NCBI RefSeq assembly: GCF_014349105.1 | Contig: NZ_JACSJI010000001.1 | Span: 372,001-436,000, forward strand | Direction: 5' to 3' | Length of the DNA stretch: 64,000 nt | DNA from: Caulobacter sp. 17J80-11 | Lineage (GTDB): Bacteria > Pseudomonadota > Alphaproteobacteria > Caulobacterales > Caulobacteraceae | In this document: piece by piece, positions 53,221 to 64,000 of the stretch | Layout: every line of letters begins with the position of its first letter | Numbering within the stretch: position 1 is the first letter of the stretch | Position numbers and translations under genes: made by a program | The notes under the pieces: model-generated | What the model was told of the DNA's origin: nothing | Seen by the model: only the letters and a program-made list of their open reading frames with translations | The model's database searches: none

Positions 53221-53922
53221 TCACCAGCTCTCGCCGAAGGGCCGCGCCTCGATCTCGAACGACCAGGCCGAGCGCGGCTGGGCGACCAGCCAGGCGGCGT
53301 TGGCCGCCACGTCGTCGGGTTGGACGAAGAAGGAGGCCGGCTTGTCCGGCATGGCGGCGCGGGTGCGCGGCAGGTCGACGACGCCGTCCACGACGATGAG
53401 GGCGACGTGGATCCCGGCCGGCCACAGCAGCCGGGCCAGCGACTCGCACAGGCTGCGCTGGGCCGCCTTGGCCGGCGCGAAGGCCGCGGTCTTGATCCCG
53501 CCCCGGCGCGAGGCTGTGGCGCCGGTGACGATGATCGCGCCGGCGCCCTTCGCCTTCATCGCCGGCGCCACCTGCTGGGCGCAGAGCAGCAGGCCCAGCG
53601 CGTTCACCCGCCAGGCGGCCTCGAACTGGGCGGGGGTGATCTCCTCGGCCGAGCCCCACACGCCGGACCCGGCGTTGTAGGCCAGCACGGCCGGCTCGCC
53701 GAGGTCGTGGCGGATGGCGGCGAAGGCTTCGCCCACGGCGCGCGCCTCGCCCACGTCGCAGGCGTAGGCTCGGCTGTCGGGTAGTTCGGCGGCCAGCGCG
53801 GTGGTGTGGTCCAGCCCGCGCGCCAGCAGCGCCGTCGCATAGCCGTCGTCGGAGAAGCGCCGGGCCAGGGCCGCCCCGTTGCCTTCACCCACGCCGACCA
53901 CCACGCAGACCGGTTTGTCCAT
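53221..53922 (-). CDS. SDR-fold oxidoreductase lacking the catalytic Tyr
   Basis: A 233-residue short-chain dehydrogenase-fold protein. The cofactor loop is VVVGVGEGNGAALARRF and the NAG motif is AYNAGSG. At the active site the usual YxxxK reads FAPAK (Phe148, Lys152), so the catalytic Tyr is missing and the reaction, if any, differs from classical SDRs. The start is MDKPVCVVV at 53922. The long upstream frame is antisense to the debranching enzyme gene's coding frame and not used. It lies 50 bases after that gene on the same strand. Confidence 0.85.
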   Translation of the reverse strand: MDKPVCVVVGVGEGNGAALARRFSDDGYATALLARGLDHTTALAAELPDSRAYACDVGEARAVGEAFAAIRHDLGEPAVLAYNAGSGVWGSAEEITPAQFEAAWRVNALGLLLCAQQVAPAMKAKGAGAIIVTGATASRRGGIKTAAFAPAKAAQRSLCESLARLLWPAGIHVALIVVDGVVDLPRTRAAMPDKPASFFVQPDDVAANAAWLVAQPRSAWSFEIEARPFGESW

Positions 53923-53972
53923 GACGCGCTCCATCGCCTGTCGCGCATCAACCCGCGGCCGCGCGGTCGGGA

Positions 53973-56108
53973 TCAGGCGTGATCGTCGCGGACGACCTGG
54001 ATCGGGCCTCGGCCCTCCACGCGGACTTCGCCGTCCTCGTCCCGCTCGAAACAGCAGTCGACCGGCGCGCCGGCCACCTGCGTCTGCAGCCGCAGCCGGT
54101 TCACGCCGGCGGGCAGGGTCGGGCGCGCGATCCGCAGGGTGCGCGCGAAGCCGTCGGGCCGAAGGCCGAGCAGGGCGCTGGCCATGTAGGGCAGGGCGCC
54201 GGCCGACCAGGCCTGCAGCGGATCGGCGTAGGGGCAGCGACCGGGAAACAGGCCGGGCTCGCGCTGCACGCCGACGAAGAACTCGGGCAGGCGGGTCATG
54301 CTGAAATAGCCGGCGGCGGCCAGCACGCCTTCGAAGATCTTCAGCGCGGTGTCCGTATGCCCGTAGTCGACGAGGCCGGTCACGATCAGCGAATTGTCGA
54401 ACGGCCAAACGCTGCCCAGGTGATAGTGCACCGGGTTGTAGGCCCGTGACCGGTTCGAGAGCGTGCGCACGCCCCAACCGCAGAACAGGTCTTCGCGCAG
54501 AAGCCGCGCCGCCAGCGGGGCGGCCTTGTCCGATGGCGCGATCCCGCCCCAGAGCGCGTGGCCGGCGTTGGAGGTGACCGAGCGGACCTGCCGGCCGTCG
54601 CGCTCCAGCGCCAGGCAGTAGCAGTCCTCGTCCTCCATCCAGAAGGCCCGGTCGAAGCGCCCCGCCAGCGCCTGGGCCTGCGCCTCCAGCCCCGCCGCCC
54701 GCGCGGTGTCGCCGGCCCGCGCGAACAGCTCGGCCGAAAGGGTCAGGGCCTTGAAGGCGCAGGCCTGCACCTCCACCAGGGCCAGCGGCGGGTCGGGCAG
54801 ACCGCCGTCCTCGCGCCGGACCGCTGAGGCGGAATCCTTCCATGCCTGGTTGATCGGCCCTTCGGGGGTGACCCCGTCATAGTCGAGAAAGCCCTCCAGC
54901 CCGTCCGTCATGCGTGCCTGCAGCCAGGCCAGGGCCGCTTCGGCCGCCTCGCGTAGTTCGAGGAACAGGTCCAGCCGGCCGGTCCAGCGCGCGTGCAGTC
55001 CCAGCAGGACCAGGAACAGCGGCGTGGAATCGACCGACTGGTAGCCCGGCGTGAACGGTATGGCGCCCAGGCGGGCCATTTCGCCGACCCGCAGCTCGTG
55101 CAGGATCTTGCCCGGCTCCTCGCCGGTGCGCGGATCGAAACGGCGTCCCTGCCAGCGGGCCAGCGCGCGCAGCGTGCCGGCCGCGATCTCCGGGTCGAAG
55201 GCCAGGCTCTGTATCGCGGCGGTGATGCTGTCGCGGCCGAACAGGGCGACGAACCAGGGCAGGCCGCCGGCCACGTAGTCGGGATCGCGCCCGCTCTGCA
55301 GCATCCGCAAATCGCTGAGCGAACGCTCGATCGCGACGTTGAGGCGGGCGTCGTCGCTGTGCAGCCAGCCGGCCGGGGCGGGGCCCTTGCGGGCGCGCGG
55401 CGCGGCTCTCGGCGCGTCGGCCGAGCGTTCGCCCAACCGGAGCTCGAGGGTCAGATCGACGGCTTCCTGCGGAGCCAGGGTGAAGGCGAAGTGAGCCGCC
55501 GTCTCGCCGCCGGGGGCCTCGGCGAAGCGCGGGGGGCGCGAAAACCGCAGCGCCATGCGCCGGACCGTCCGGTCGGCGCCGTCGTAGCGCATCAGCATCC
55601 GCCGGCCCCGCCGTCGCGGCGGGCGCAGTTGGCCGGCCGACGCGGGCGCGTAGCCGCGCACCTCGAACAGGTCCTCGAACCGGCCGCCGAAGCTCAGGGT
55701 CAGCGGCGCGTGGAGGGGCTCGGTCATGAAGTTGCGGATCCGCAGCCGCTCGACCAGGGCGGCGCGGTCGGGGTCCAGCGTCCGCTCCCACCGCACGCCT
55801 ATGCTCTGCTGCTCGACGAAGCCGTGGTCGGTGGTGAAACGGTTGTTGGCCAGCTCCAGCACCGCCATGGCGCCGCGCGCGGAGCTGGACATCAGCGCCA
55901 TCGGCGGCTGGCCGCCCAGGGTCAGTTCGTAGCGCTGCAGGTAACGGCTGTCCCGGAAGAACAGGCCGAAGCCGTCGTCGTTGCCGGCCGGGACGGCGCC
56001 GTCGGCGCGCGCGACCAGGAACAGCTCGCCGGCCTTGATCATCACCGGCTGGACCACTTCGGTCATGAAGGCGAGTTCGGATGCTCGCCGCCGTTCGCTG
56101 GGGTTCAC
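53973..56108 (-). CDS. Glycogen debranching-like enzyme (amylo-alpha-1,6-glucosidase family)
   Basis: A 711-residue protein with an N-terminal beta-sandwich (GDE_N-like: IKAGELFLVARADG, DDGFGLFFRDSRYLQRYEL) and a C-terminal (alpha/alpha)6 barrel. The barrel has AGGLPWFVALFGRDSITAAIQSL, FTPGYQSVDSTPLFLVLLG, QAWKDS and YHLGSVWPFDNSLI, typical of amylo-alpha-1,6-glucosidases. It probably trims alpha-glucans. The start is GTG 56108 with GAGG 9 bases upstream; ATG 56066 (MTEVVQPVM) is the alternative. Divergent from the ArsR-methyltransferase gene. Confidence 0.85.
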   Translation of the reverse strand: MNPSERRRASELAFMTEVVQPVMIKAGELFLVARADGAVPAGNDDGFGLFFRDSRYLQRYELTLGGQPPMALMSSSARGAMAVLELANNRFTTDHGFVEQQSIGVRWERTLDPDRAALVERLRIRNFMTEPLHAPLTLSFGGRFEDLFEVRGYAPASAGQLRPPRRRGRRMLMRYDGADRTVRRMALRFSRPPRFAEAPGGETAAHFAFTLAPQEAVDLTLELRLGERSADAPRAAPRARKGPAPAGWLHSDDARLNVAIERSLSDLRMLQSGRDPDYVAGGLPWFVALFGRDSITAAIQSLAFDPEIAAGTLRALARWQGRRFDPRTGEEPGKILHELRVGEMARLGAIPFTPGYQSVDSTPLFLVLLGLHARWTGRLDLFLELREAAEAALAWLQARMTDGLEGFLDYDGVTPEGPINQAWKDSASAVRREDGGLPDPPLALVEVQACAFKALTLSAELFARAGDTARAAGLEAQAQALAGRFDRAFWMEDEDCYCLALERDGRQVRSVTSNAGHALWGGIAPSDKAAPLAARLLREDLFCGWGVRTLSNRSRAYNPVHYHLGSVWPFDNSLIVTGLVDYGHTDTALKIFEGVLAAAGYFSMTRLPEFFVGVQREPGLFPGRCPYADPLQAWSAGALPYMASALLGLRPDGFARTLRIARPTLPAGVNRLRLQTQVAGAPVDCCFERDEDGEVRVEGRGPIQVVRDDHA

Positions 56109-56240
56109 GACAGGGCGCCTCGGCACGTCGGTTCGTGCGTGGCGAACCCGACCCGCCGCCGCTGCGTTGCCGCGCGACGGGATTTCTTGTGTCAGCGGCG
56201 CACGAACGCCTTGGCTGGCGCGCCTTTCCACTTGCCATAA

Positions 56241-56264
56241 GCATATAAAGATATCTTTATATGC
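56241..56264. promoter_or_regulatory. 24-bp perfect palindrome before the methionine operon
   Basis: Half-site GCATATAAAGAT followed by its exact reverse complement, ending 3 bases before the ATG of the ArsR-methyltransferase. ArsR-type repressors bind such AT-rich dyads, and an S-adenosylhomocysteine-responsive ArsR (SahR) is known to control methionine-cycle genes in Proteobacteria. Autoregulation of the whole operon is inferred. Confidence 0.8.
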
Positions 56265-56267
56265 CCC

Positions 56268-57230
56268 ATGAGCCTGAACGCTGATGAAGCTGTCGAAGTC
56301 CTGCGCGCCGCCGGTGAGCCCACGCGCCTGCGCATCCTAGCCCTGCTGGCGGCCGAAGAGCTGTCGGTGATGGAGTTGTCGCGGATTCTCGACCAGAGCC
56401 AACCACGCGTTTCACGGCATCTGAAGCTGATGAGCGAAGCGGGGCTGATCGAGCGATTCCCCGACGGCGCCTGGGTGTTCTACCGCCTCGCCACCGACGG
56501 CCCGCGCCGGCGCCTGGCCGACGCGGTGCTGGACCTGCTGCATGACGACGGACAGCCCGACCGCGACTTCCAGCGCCTGGGCGAGGTCCGCACCGAGCGC
56601 GAGGCCGCGGCGGCGGAGTACTTTGAGCGGATCGCCCCGCGCTGGGACGAGATCCGCTCGCTCTACGTGCCGGAAAATGCGGTGGAGGCGGCCATCGACC
56701 GCGCCGCCGGTCCGGGCCCGTTCGAGCGGGTGGTGGACCTCGGCACCGGCTCGGGCCGGATGCTGACCCTGCTGGGCCGCCGCGCCAAGATGTCGGTCGG
56801 CCTCGACCTCAGCCAGCACATGCTCAACATCGCCCGCGCCAACGTCGCGCGCGCGGGCCTGGAGAAGGTCGAACTGCGCCACGGCGACATCTTCGCCACC
56901 CGCCTGCCGGCCCACAGCGCCGACCTCGTGGTCGTGCACCAGGTGCTGCACTACCTGTCTGACCCGGCCGCCGCGGTGGCCGAGGCGGCGCGCCTGGTGC
57001 GCCCGGGCGGACGGCTGCTGGTCGTCGACTTCGCGCCTCACGCGCTGGAATTCCTGCGCACCGACCACCAGCACCGCCGCCTCGGCTTCGCCGACGACGA
57101 GATGGACCGCTGGCTGGAGGAAGCCGATCTCGACCGCGTCGAGCCGGTCGAACTGGCCCCCGACCGCGAGGGCCTCACCGTGAAGATCTGGACCGGCCTG
57201 CGCGCGCAGGCCGAAAGGAGCGCCGCATGA
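56268..57230 (+). CDS. ArsR-type regulator fused to SAM methyltransferase (SahR-like)
   Basis: A 320-residue fusion. Residues 1-90 form a winged helix (EPTRLRILALLAAEELSVMELSRILDQSQPRVSRHLKLM). From about 110 a class I methyltransferase domain follows (RVVDLGTGSGRMLTLLGRRA, VGLDLSQHML, VVHQVLHYLSDP, LVRPGGRLLVVDF). The domain may sense SAM/SAH instead of methylating. It overlaps metF by four bases (ATGA) and heads the operon with both metH parts, so it is probably the SAH-responsive regulator of the methionine cycle. Confidence 0.9.
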   Translation: MSLNADEAVEVLRAAGEPTRLRILALLAAEELSVMELSRILDQSQPRVSRHLKLMSEAGLIERFPDGAWVFYRLATDGPRRRLADAVLDLLHDDGQPDRDFQRLGEVRTEREAAAAEYFERIAPRWDEIRSLYVPENAVEAAIDRAAGPGPFERVVDLGTGSGRMLTLLGRRAKMSVGLDLSQHMLNIARANVARAGLEKVELRHGDIFATRLPAHSADLVVVHQVLHYLSDPAAAVAEAARLVRPGGRLLVVDFAPHALEFLRTDHQHRRLGFADDEMDRWLEEADLDRVEPVELAPDREGLTVKIWTGLRAQAERSAA

Positions 57231-58165
57231 GCCTGGCCGCCGCCCGCGCCCTGCTTCTCTCGCCGCTCGGCCCTGTCGCCCGGGCCGGCGGCCGCGAGCA
57301 CGGGGAAGTGAAGGTCTCCTTCGAGTTCTTCCCGCCGAAGACCGACGAGGCCGAAGCCAACCTGTGGAATTCGATCCGGCGGCTGGAGCCGTTGGGCCCG
57401 TCCTTCGTTTCGGTCACCTACGGCGCAGGCGGCTCGACCCGCGAGCGCACCCACCGCACCGTGCGCCGCATCCTGGACGAGACCTGCCTGCAACCCGCCG
57501 CCCACCTGACCTGCGTGGAAGCCTCCCGGGGCGAGGTCGACGACGTCGCGCGCGCCTACTGGGACGCGGGCGTGCGCCACATCGTGTCCCTGCGCGGCGA
57601 TCCGCCGGGCGGGACGGGCGTGGGCGGCGTCTACGTTCCTCCCGCGGACGGCTACGCCAACGCCACCGAGCTGACCGCCGCGCTGGCGCGCATCGCGCCG
57701 TTCGAGATCAGCGTCGGGGTCTATCCTGAGAAGCATCCGGAGAGCCCGTCGATCGACCACGACCTCGACGTGCTGAAGGCCAAGATCGACGCCGGCGCGA
57801 CCCGGGCGATCAGCCAGTTCTTCTTCGACATCGACGCCTTCCTGCGCTTCGTCGACCGCGCGCGCGCGGCCGGGATCACCATCCCGATCGTGCCGGGCGT
57901 CATGCCGGTGACCAACTTCAAGGGCCTGTGCCGCATGTCCGAGAGCTGCCAGGCCTCGGTGCCGGCCTGGCTGGCCAACCTGTTCGACGGCCTGGACGAC
58001 GATCCCGACACCCGCCGTCTGCTGGCCAGCTCGGTGGCGGCGGAGATGTGCGCGCGGCTGGAGGAGGAGGGCTTCTCCGAGTTCCACTTCTACACGCTCA
58101 ATCGCGCCGACCTGGTCTACGCCATCTGCCGGGTGCTGGGCGTGCGCGAGAAGGTTCACGCATGA
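57227..58165 (+). CDS. metF: 5,10-Methylenetetrahydrofolate reductase
   Basis: Makes 5-methyltetrahydrofolate for methionine synthase. The 312-residue TIM-barrel flavoenzyme has [15 protein letters not shown] (catalytic Glu), [23 protein letters not shown] and [12 protein letters not shown], and [12 protein letters not shown]. It has a roughly 28-residue N-terminal lead before the barrel. Translationally coupled on both sides (ATGA with the regulator and with metH part 1). Confidence 0.96.
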   Translation: MSLAAARALLLSPLGPVARAGGREHGEVKVSFEFFPPKTDEAEANLWNSIRRLEPLGPSFVSVTYGAGGSTRERTHRTVRRILDETCLQPAAHLTCVEASRGEVDDVARAYWDAGVRHIVSLRGDPPGGTGVGGVYVPPADGYANATELTAALARIAPFEISVGVYPEKHPESPSIDHDLDVLKAKIDAGATRAISQFFFDIDAFLRFVDRARAAGITIPIVPGVMPVTNFKGLCRMSESCQASVPAWLANLFDGLDDDPDTRRLLASSVAAEMCARLEEEGFSEFHFYTLNRADLVYAICRVLGVREKVHA

Positions 58166-59225
58166 CCCGCGCCGATCGCGTCGCCGCGCTGAAGGCCGCC
58201 GCCCGCGAGCGGATCCTGATCCTGGACGGCTCCTGGGGCGTGATGTTCCAGCGCATGGGCCTGTCGGAAGACGACTTCCGGGGGCAGCGCTTCGCTGAGC
58301 ATCCGCATCCGCTGAAGGGCGACAACGACCTGCTGTGCCTGACCCGGCCCGACGCCGTGGCCGGCCTGCACGACGCCTATTTCGAGGCCGGCGCCGACAT
58401 CGCCTCGACCAACACCTTCAACGCCACCGCGATCAGCCAGGCGGACTACGCGCTCGAGGCGGCGGTGACGGACATCAACCTGGCCGCCGCGAAGCTGGCG
58501 CGCGAGAGCGCCGACCGCTGGACCGAGAAGACGCCGCAAAAGCCGCGCTTCGTCGCCGGCTCGCTGGGACCGCTGAACCGCACCCTGTCGATCAGCCCGG
58601 ACGTCAACGACCCGGCCGCCCGCGGCGTGACCTGGGACCAGGTCTACGCCGCCTACACCGAGCAGGCCCGCGCCCTGCACGAGGGCGGCATCGACGTCTT
58701 CCTGGTCGAGACCATCTTCGACACGCTGAACGCCAAGGCGGCGATCAAGGCCATCCTCGACCTCGAGGACCAGGGCTACGAGCCCCTGCCGATCTGGATC
58801 TCCGGCACCATCACCGACCGCTCGGGCCGCACCCTGTCGGGCCAGACGGTCGAGGCGTTCTGGAACTCCATCCGCCACGCCAGGCCGTGGGCCGTGGGCC
58901 TGAACTGCGCGCTGGGCGCGGAGCTGATGCGTCCGCACCTCGCCGAACTCGCGCGCGTGGCCGACACCCTGATCGGCGGCTATCCCAACGCCGGCCTGCC
59001 CAACGCCATGGGCGAGTACGACGAGGGCCCGGGCGAGACCTCCGGCTTCCTCGGCGAATGGGCCGGCAGCGGGCTGGTCAACATCCTGGGCGGCTGCTGC
59101 GGCACCACCCCGGACCACATCCGCGCCATCGCGAAAGCCGTCGCCGACGTGAAGCCGCGCGCCGTCCCGGAGCGCCCGCGCGCCATGCGCCTGTCGGGCC
59201 TCGAGCCGTTCGAACTGGTGAGCTG

Positions 59226-59226
<1 letters not shown>
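58162..59226 (+). CDS. metH: Methionine synthase, homocysteine-binding part
   Basis: The N-terminal module of cobalamin-dependent methionine synthase as a separate 354-residue protein. It binds homocysteine on zinc; ligand cysteines are in [11 protein letters not shown] and [11 protein letters not shown]. Other motifs are [22 protein letters not shown] and FVAGSLGP. In E. coli this is fused to the folate, B12 and reactivation modules; here those follow as a second gene, with stop and start overlapping (TGATG). Start at 58162 overlaps the metF stop. Confidence 0.95.
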
Positions 59227-61889
<2,663 letters not shown>

Positions 61890-61893
61890 GTCA

Positions 61894-61913
61894 CCTTCTC
61901 CCGCAAGGGGAGA
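61894..61913. repeat. Short intergenic palindrome after metH
   Basis: CCTTCTCCC then GGGGAGA, with 6-bp arms TCTCCC/GGGAGA around GCAAG. It is similar to the longer palindrome at 28466-28490 and lies between convergent genes. Confidence 0.5.
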
Positions 61914-61925
61914 GGGGACGGAGAG

Positions 61926-62468
61926 TTACGACTTCGGCCGCCCCACGGGGCCGTCGGCCTCGCCGCCGTGCTCGACGGAAGCGTTCAGGCGGAAGATGTC
62001 CTTGCGGCCTGCCAGGCGCTGCGCGGCGTGCTCGCAGCGGGGCGGCAACTGCCAGGCCAGGTAGGAGTCGGCGGCCAGCTGGTGGTCGACCTTGCGGGCC
62101 TCGTCCCACTTCTTCCAGCCGTCTTCGCGCTCGGCCATGGCGCGCTTGCGCCCGGCCTCGGTCTTGCCTTCCGGCGCGGCGTCCAGCGCCGTCTCGTAAC
62201 CGGCGAGGTAGGCCCTGCCGATCTTGGTCTGGGCCTCGTCCAGCGGCAGCTTGTCCTGAACCCGCTCGGCCAGGTCCATGTGGCCGCTCAGCACGCCGTA
62301 GCACCAGGCCACGAAGCCGAAGTCGTCGGCCGGCGCGCCCTGCGGCAGGATATCCGCGGCCGGGCTGGGCGGGGCGGCGTCAGCCGCGCGGGTCGAGACC
62401 GGGGCGTCCGACGTCGCAGCGGCGGGATCGGCGAAGAGCAGGGCGAGCGCGAGCAGGGTGGCGGCCAT
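61926..62468 (-). CDS. Exported protein of unknown function
   Basis: A 180-residue protein with a signal peptide (AATLLALALLFADPAAA). The mature part is helical and Ala/Asp-rich (DDFGFVAWCYGVLSGHMDLAERV, RKRAMAEREDGWKKWDEAR) with Cys in AWCYG and PRCEHA. No family recognised. AAGGA precedes the ATG at 62468; the much longer frame upstream is antisense to the TerB/J gene. Confidence 0.75.
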   Translation of the reverse strand: MAATLLALALLFADPAAATSDAPVSTRAADAAPPSPAADILPQGAPADDFGFVAWCYGVLSGHMDLAERVQDKLPLDEAQTKIGRAYLAGYETALDAAPEGKTEAGRKRAMAEREDGWKKWDEARKVDHQLAADSYLAWQLPPRCEHAAQRLAGRKDIFRLNASVEHGGEADGPVGRPKS

Positions 62469-62630
62469 GCGGCGTGGATCCTTCTCAAAGCGCGCGTAGC
62501 CGTGCGGGCGCGCGCCATGGCATCTTGCCCGAAGCGTCGGGAGACGCCAACTGGAACGGTCGAGCTTGGCCTGAGTTCCGCGGGGGGCGGAGGTCATCGG
62601 AAGGCCGCAATCGTGGGGTGGGCTTAAGTC

Positions 62631-63323
62631 ATGGGGTTCTGGAGCACGATCGCGCGCCTGGCCGTCCGTCGCGTCGACGCGGCGGAGTGCGCCGAGTGTC
62701 CGCCCGGCCTGCCGGGCCAGGACCCGGCCTTCACCACCGCGGTGACCGCGCTGGGAGCCAAGCTGGCCAAGGCCGACGGGCGCGCCGACGCAGCCGAATT
62801 CGCCGTCTTCGCCGAGGTGTTCCAGCCCGAGGCCGGGGCCGAGCGCGACGTGCGCCGGCTCTACAACCTCGCCCGCCAGACCACCCAGGGCTACGAGAGC
62901 TACGCGCGGCGTCTCGCCAAGCGCTACCGCAACTGCCCGCAGCTGCTGGAGGACGTGGTCGACGGCCTGTTCCATATCGCCGCCGCCGACGGGGTCGGCT
63001 CGCCCGAAGAGTTCGTCTACCTGGAGCGGGTGAGCGGGCTGTTCGGCGTCTCGCCGATGGTTTTCCGGCGCATCCGGGCCACCCATTTCGGCCCCGAGGC
63101 CGATGACCCGTACGTGGTGCTGGGCGTCGCCCCGGACGTCTCCGACGCCGAGCTGCAGGCGGCGCGCCGGCGGCTGCTGGCCGAAACCCACCCCGACAAG
63201 GTCCGGGCGCGCGGCTTGCCCCACGAATTCGTCGAGGTCTTCACCGCCAAAGCGGCCGCCATCAACGCCGCCTTCGACGCCGCCATGGCCGAGCGCCGGC
63301 AGTTCGCCGGCCAACTCGCCTAA
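62631..63323 (+). CDS. TerB-like domain plus J-domain protein (DjlA-like)
   Basis: A 230-residue cytoplasmic co-chaperone-like protein. The first 150 residues resemble TerB (FTTAVTALGAKLAKADGRADAAEF and VVDGLFHIAAADGVGSPEEFVYLERV). The C-terminal J domain is DPYVVLGVAPDVSDAELQAARRRLLAETHPDKVRARG, with the HPD motif that stimulates DnaK. Unlike E. coli DjlA it lacks an N-terminal membrane helix. Confidence 0.9.
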   Translation: MGFWSTIARLAVRRVDAAECAECPPGLPGQDPAFTTAVTALGAKLAKADGRADAAEFAVFAEVFQPEAGAERDVRRLYNLARQTTQGYESYARRLAKRYRNCPQLLEDVVDGLFHIAAADGVGSPEEFVYLERVSGLFGVSPMVFRRIRATHFGPEADDPYVVLGVAPDVSDAELQAARRRLLAETHPDKVRARGLPHEFVEVFTAKAAAINAAFDAAMAERRQFAGQLA

Positions 63324-63437
63324 GCGGCCCACCGCTCAGCCCGAACGTTCGCCTTTTCCATGCGTTCGGATTGACGGGAGGCGTTACGAGACCGACATAA
63401 TTGCTGAGCGCCGGGCGGCGCTCGTGCGAGGTGAGCC

Positions 63438-63776
63438 ATGGATACCACGACGCGTATCAGCCTGCGGAGCACGTTCGGCCCCGGTCGGGTCGAGCGCGGC
63501 GATCCGGTGAGGCGGGGTCTGGCTTGGCTCGGCGGCCTGTTCGCGGCCGGCGCGGCCCTGACCATCGGTGCGGTGCTGGCGGTGTTCACGGCCGTGGCGG
63601 TCACGGTTTTCGCCCTGTTCGCCAGCGTGCTGGTCTTCCTGGCCGGCCTGGCTTTCCGCGCCCGTCGGATGACCTACGTCCGCGCCCGCGCCGCCGGCCC
63701 TGGCGGCACGGTGCTGGAAGCCCGCAAGGTGGGCCACTCCTGGGTCGCCTACGGCTGGGACCGTTCGGCCCGCTGA
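63438..63776 (+). CDS. Small membrane protein, unknown function
   Basis: A 112-residue protein with one long or two adjacent hydrophobic helices (WLGGLFAAGAALTIGAVLAVFTAVAVTVFALFASVLVFLAGLAF) between a polar N-terminus and an Arg-rich C-terminal part. Immediately upstream of the amidase gene with a 20-base gap, so probably one transcript. Function unknown. Confidence 0.75.
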   Translation: MDTTTRISLRSTFGPGRVERGDPVRRGLAWLGGLFAAGAALTIGAVLAVFTAVAVTVFALFASVLVFLAGLAFRARRMTYVRARAAGPGGTVLEARKVGHSWVAYGWDRSAR

Positions 63777-63796
63777 TCCTCTTTTAGATTTCCGCC

Positions 63797-64000
63797 GTGT
63801 CCACCATCGAACTGATCGACGCGCCTTCGCCCAACTTCGACGAGCGGCGCGCGCCGCCGGACATGGTCGTCCTGCACTACACCGGCATGCGCTCGGGGCA
63901 GGAGGCGATCGACCGCCTGCGCGACCCGGCCGCCAAGGTCTCCGCCCACTACGTCGTCGAGGAGGACGGGCGCATCTTCCGCCTGGTGCCGGAGGAGCGG
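63797..64000 (+). CDS. AmpD-like N-acetylmuramoyl-L-alanine amidase (cut by window end)
   Basis: The first 68 residues of a zinc amidase (Amidase_2 fold) acting on anhydro-muropeptides or cell wall. Visible are IELIDAPSPNFDERRAP, the first zinc His in DMVVLHYTGM, and SAHYVVEEDGRIFRLVPEER. GTG start. The frame is open to the end of the window. Confidence 0.88.
   Translation, partial: MSTIELIDAPSPNFDERRAPPDMVVLHYTGMRSGQEAIDRLRDPAAKVSAHYVVEEDGRIFRLVPEER

Noticed and set aside
53923-54843. N-terminal extension of the SDR
   Set aside because: It is a shifted frame of the debranching enzyme gene on the same strand; the SDR cofactor motif begins right after MDKPVC.
56109-56267. A SAM or SAH riboswitch before metF/metH
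   Set aside because: The leader before the operon is only a few dozen bases and holds a DNA palindrome instead of a riboswitch-sized fold; no conserved core was recognisable.

Overview
The window is high-GC, densely coded chromosomal DNA from an alphaproteobacterium, most likely of the Caulobacterales (Caulobacter/Phenylobacterium type). The reasons are the dnaG-rpoD pair with an alphaproteobacterial RpoD, large TonB-dependent receptors with EEIVVTGSRI plug starts, a methionine synthase split into two genes behind an ArsR-methyltransferase regulator, and many exported proteins. I see no insertion sequence, phage module, integrase or CRISPR array.

Layout. 1-12.3 kb: a TonB receptor cut by the window edge, carA, small exported and acetyltransferase genes, an APC amino-acid transporter, a Rieske oxygenase, dnaG and rpoD. 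12.3-17.2 kb: an operon of DUF4173 membrane protein, OmpR-type regulator and histidine kinase, then an M23 peptidase. 17.2-22.6 kb: the most unusual region. A LuxR-type regulator with a degenerate receiver lies divergent to five small exported proteins, followed by an exported C39 cysteine peptidase and an outer-membrane barrel protein with an N-terminal coiled coil. 22.7-42.1 kb: mostly housekeeping and envelope genes (M28 peptidase, 2OG oxygenase, YbhB-like lipoprotein, panD, amidohydrolase, SIMPL protein, a CAU tRNA, peroxiredoxin, nuclease, deaminase, TRIC channel, beta-helix and Sel1 proteins, methyltransferase, msrC, SemiSWEET, S9 peptidase). 42.6-50.3 kb: a second TonB receptor, ettA, and a secreted GH16 glucanase with RTX repeats and Pro-Thr linkers. 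50.4-64 kb: a 2-hydroxyacid dehydrogenase, small genes, an SDR and a glycogen-debranching-like enzyme, the methionine operon (ArsR-methyltransferase, metF, two-part metH), a TerB/J-domain protein and the start of an AmpD-like amidase.

The 17.2-22.6 kb region is the main discovery. All five small proteins carry a Sec signal peptide followed, at fixed spacing, by a second motif of the form L-x4-(M/L)-D-x-x-(S/T)-A-G. This matches the position pattern of the double-glycine leaders cut by C39 peptidases (L at -12, M/L at -7, A-G at -2/-1). The C39 peptidase is itself exported and has no ABC transporter, and the last gene encodes a barrel protein. The gene content recalls the Pseudomonas Fap functional-amyloid operon (FapD is C39-like, FapF is a coiled-coil barrel), but with five short, unrelated cargo peptides. 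Two promoter regions, upstream of the first and the fifth precursor, share two TAC-N10-GTA dyads and an identical 18-mer at almost identical spacing, and the divergent LuxR-type protein is the obvious candidate regulator.

Elsewhere, a 24-bp perfect palindrome sits just before the ArsR-methyltransferase start, DnaG has lost all four zinc ligands, and the GH16 gene has a hairpin covering its ribosome binding site. Functions are inferred from motifs read by eye; no database search was possible.
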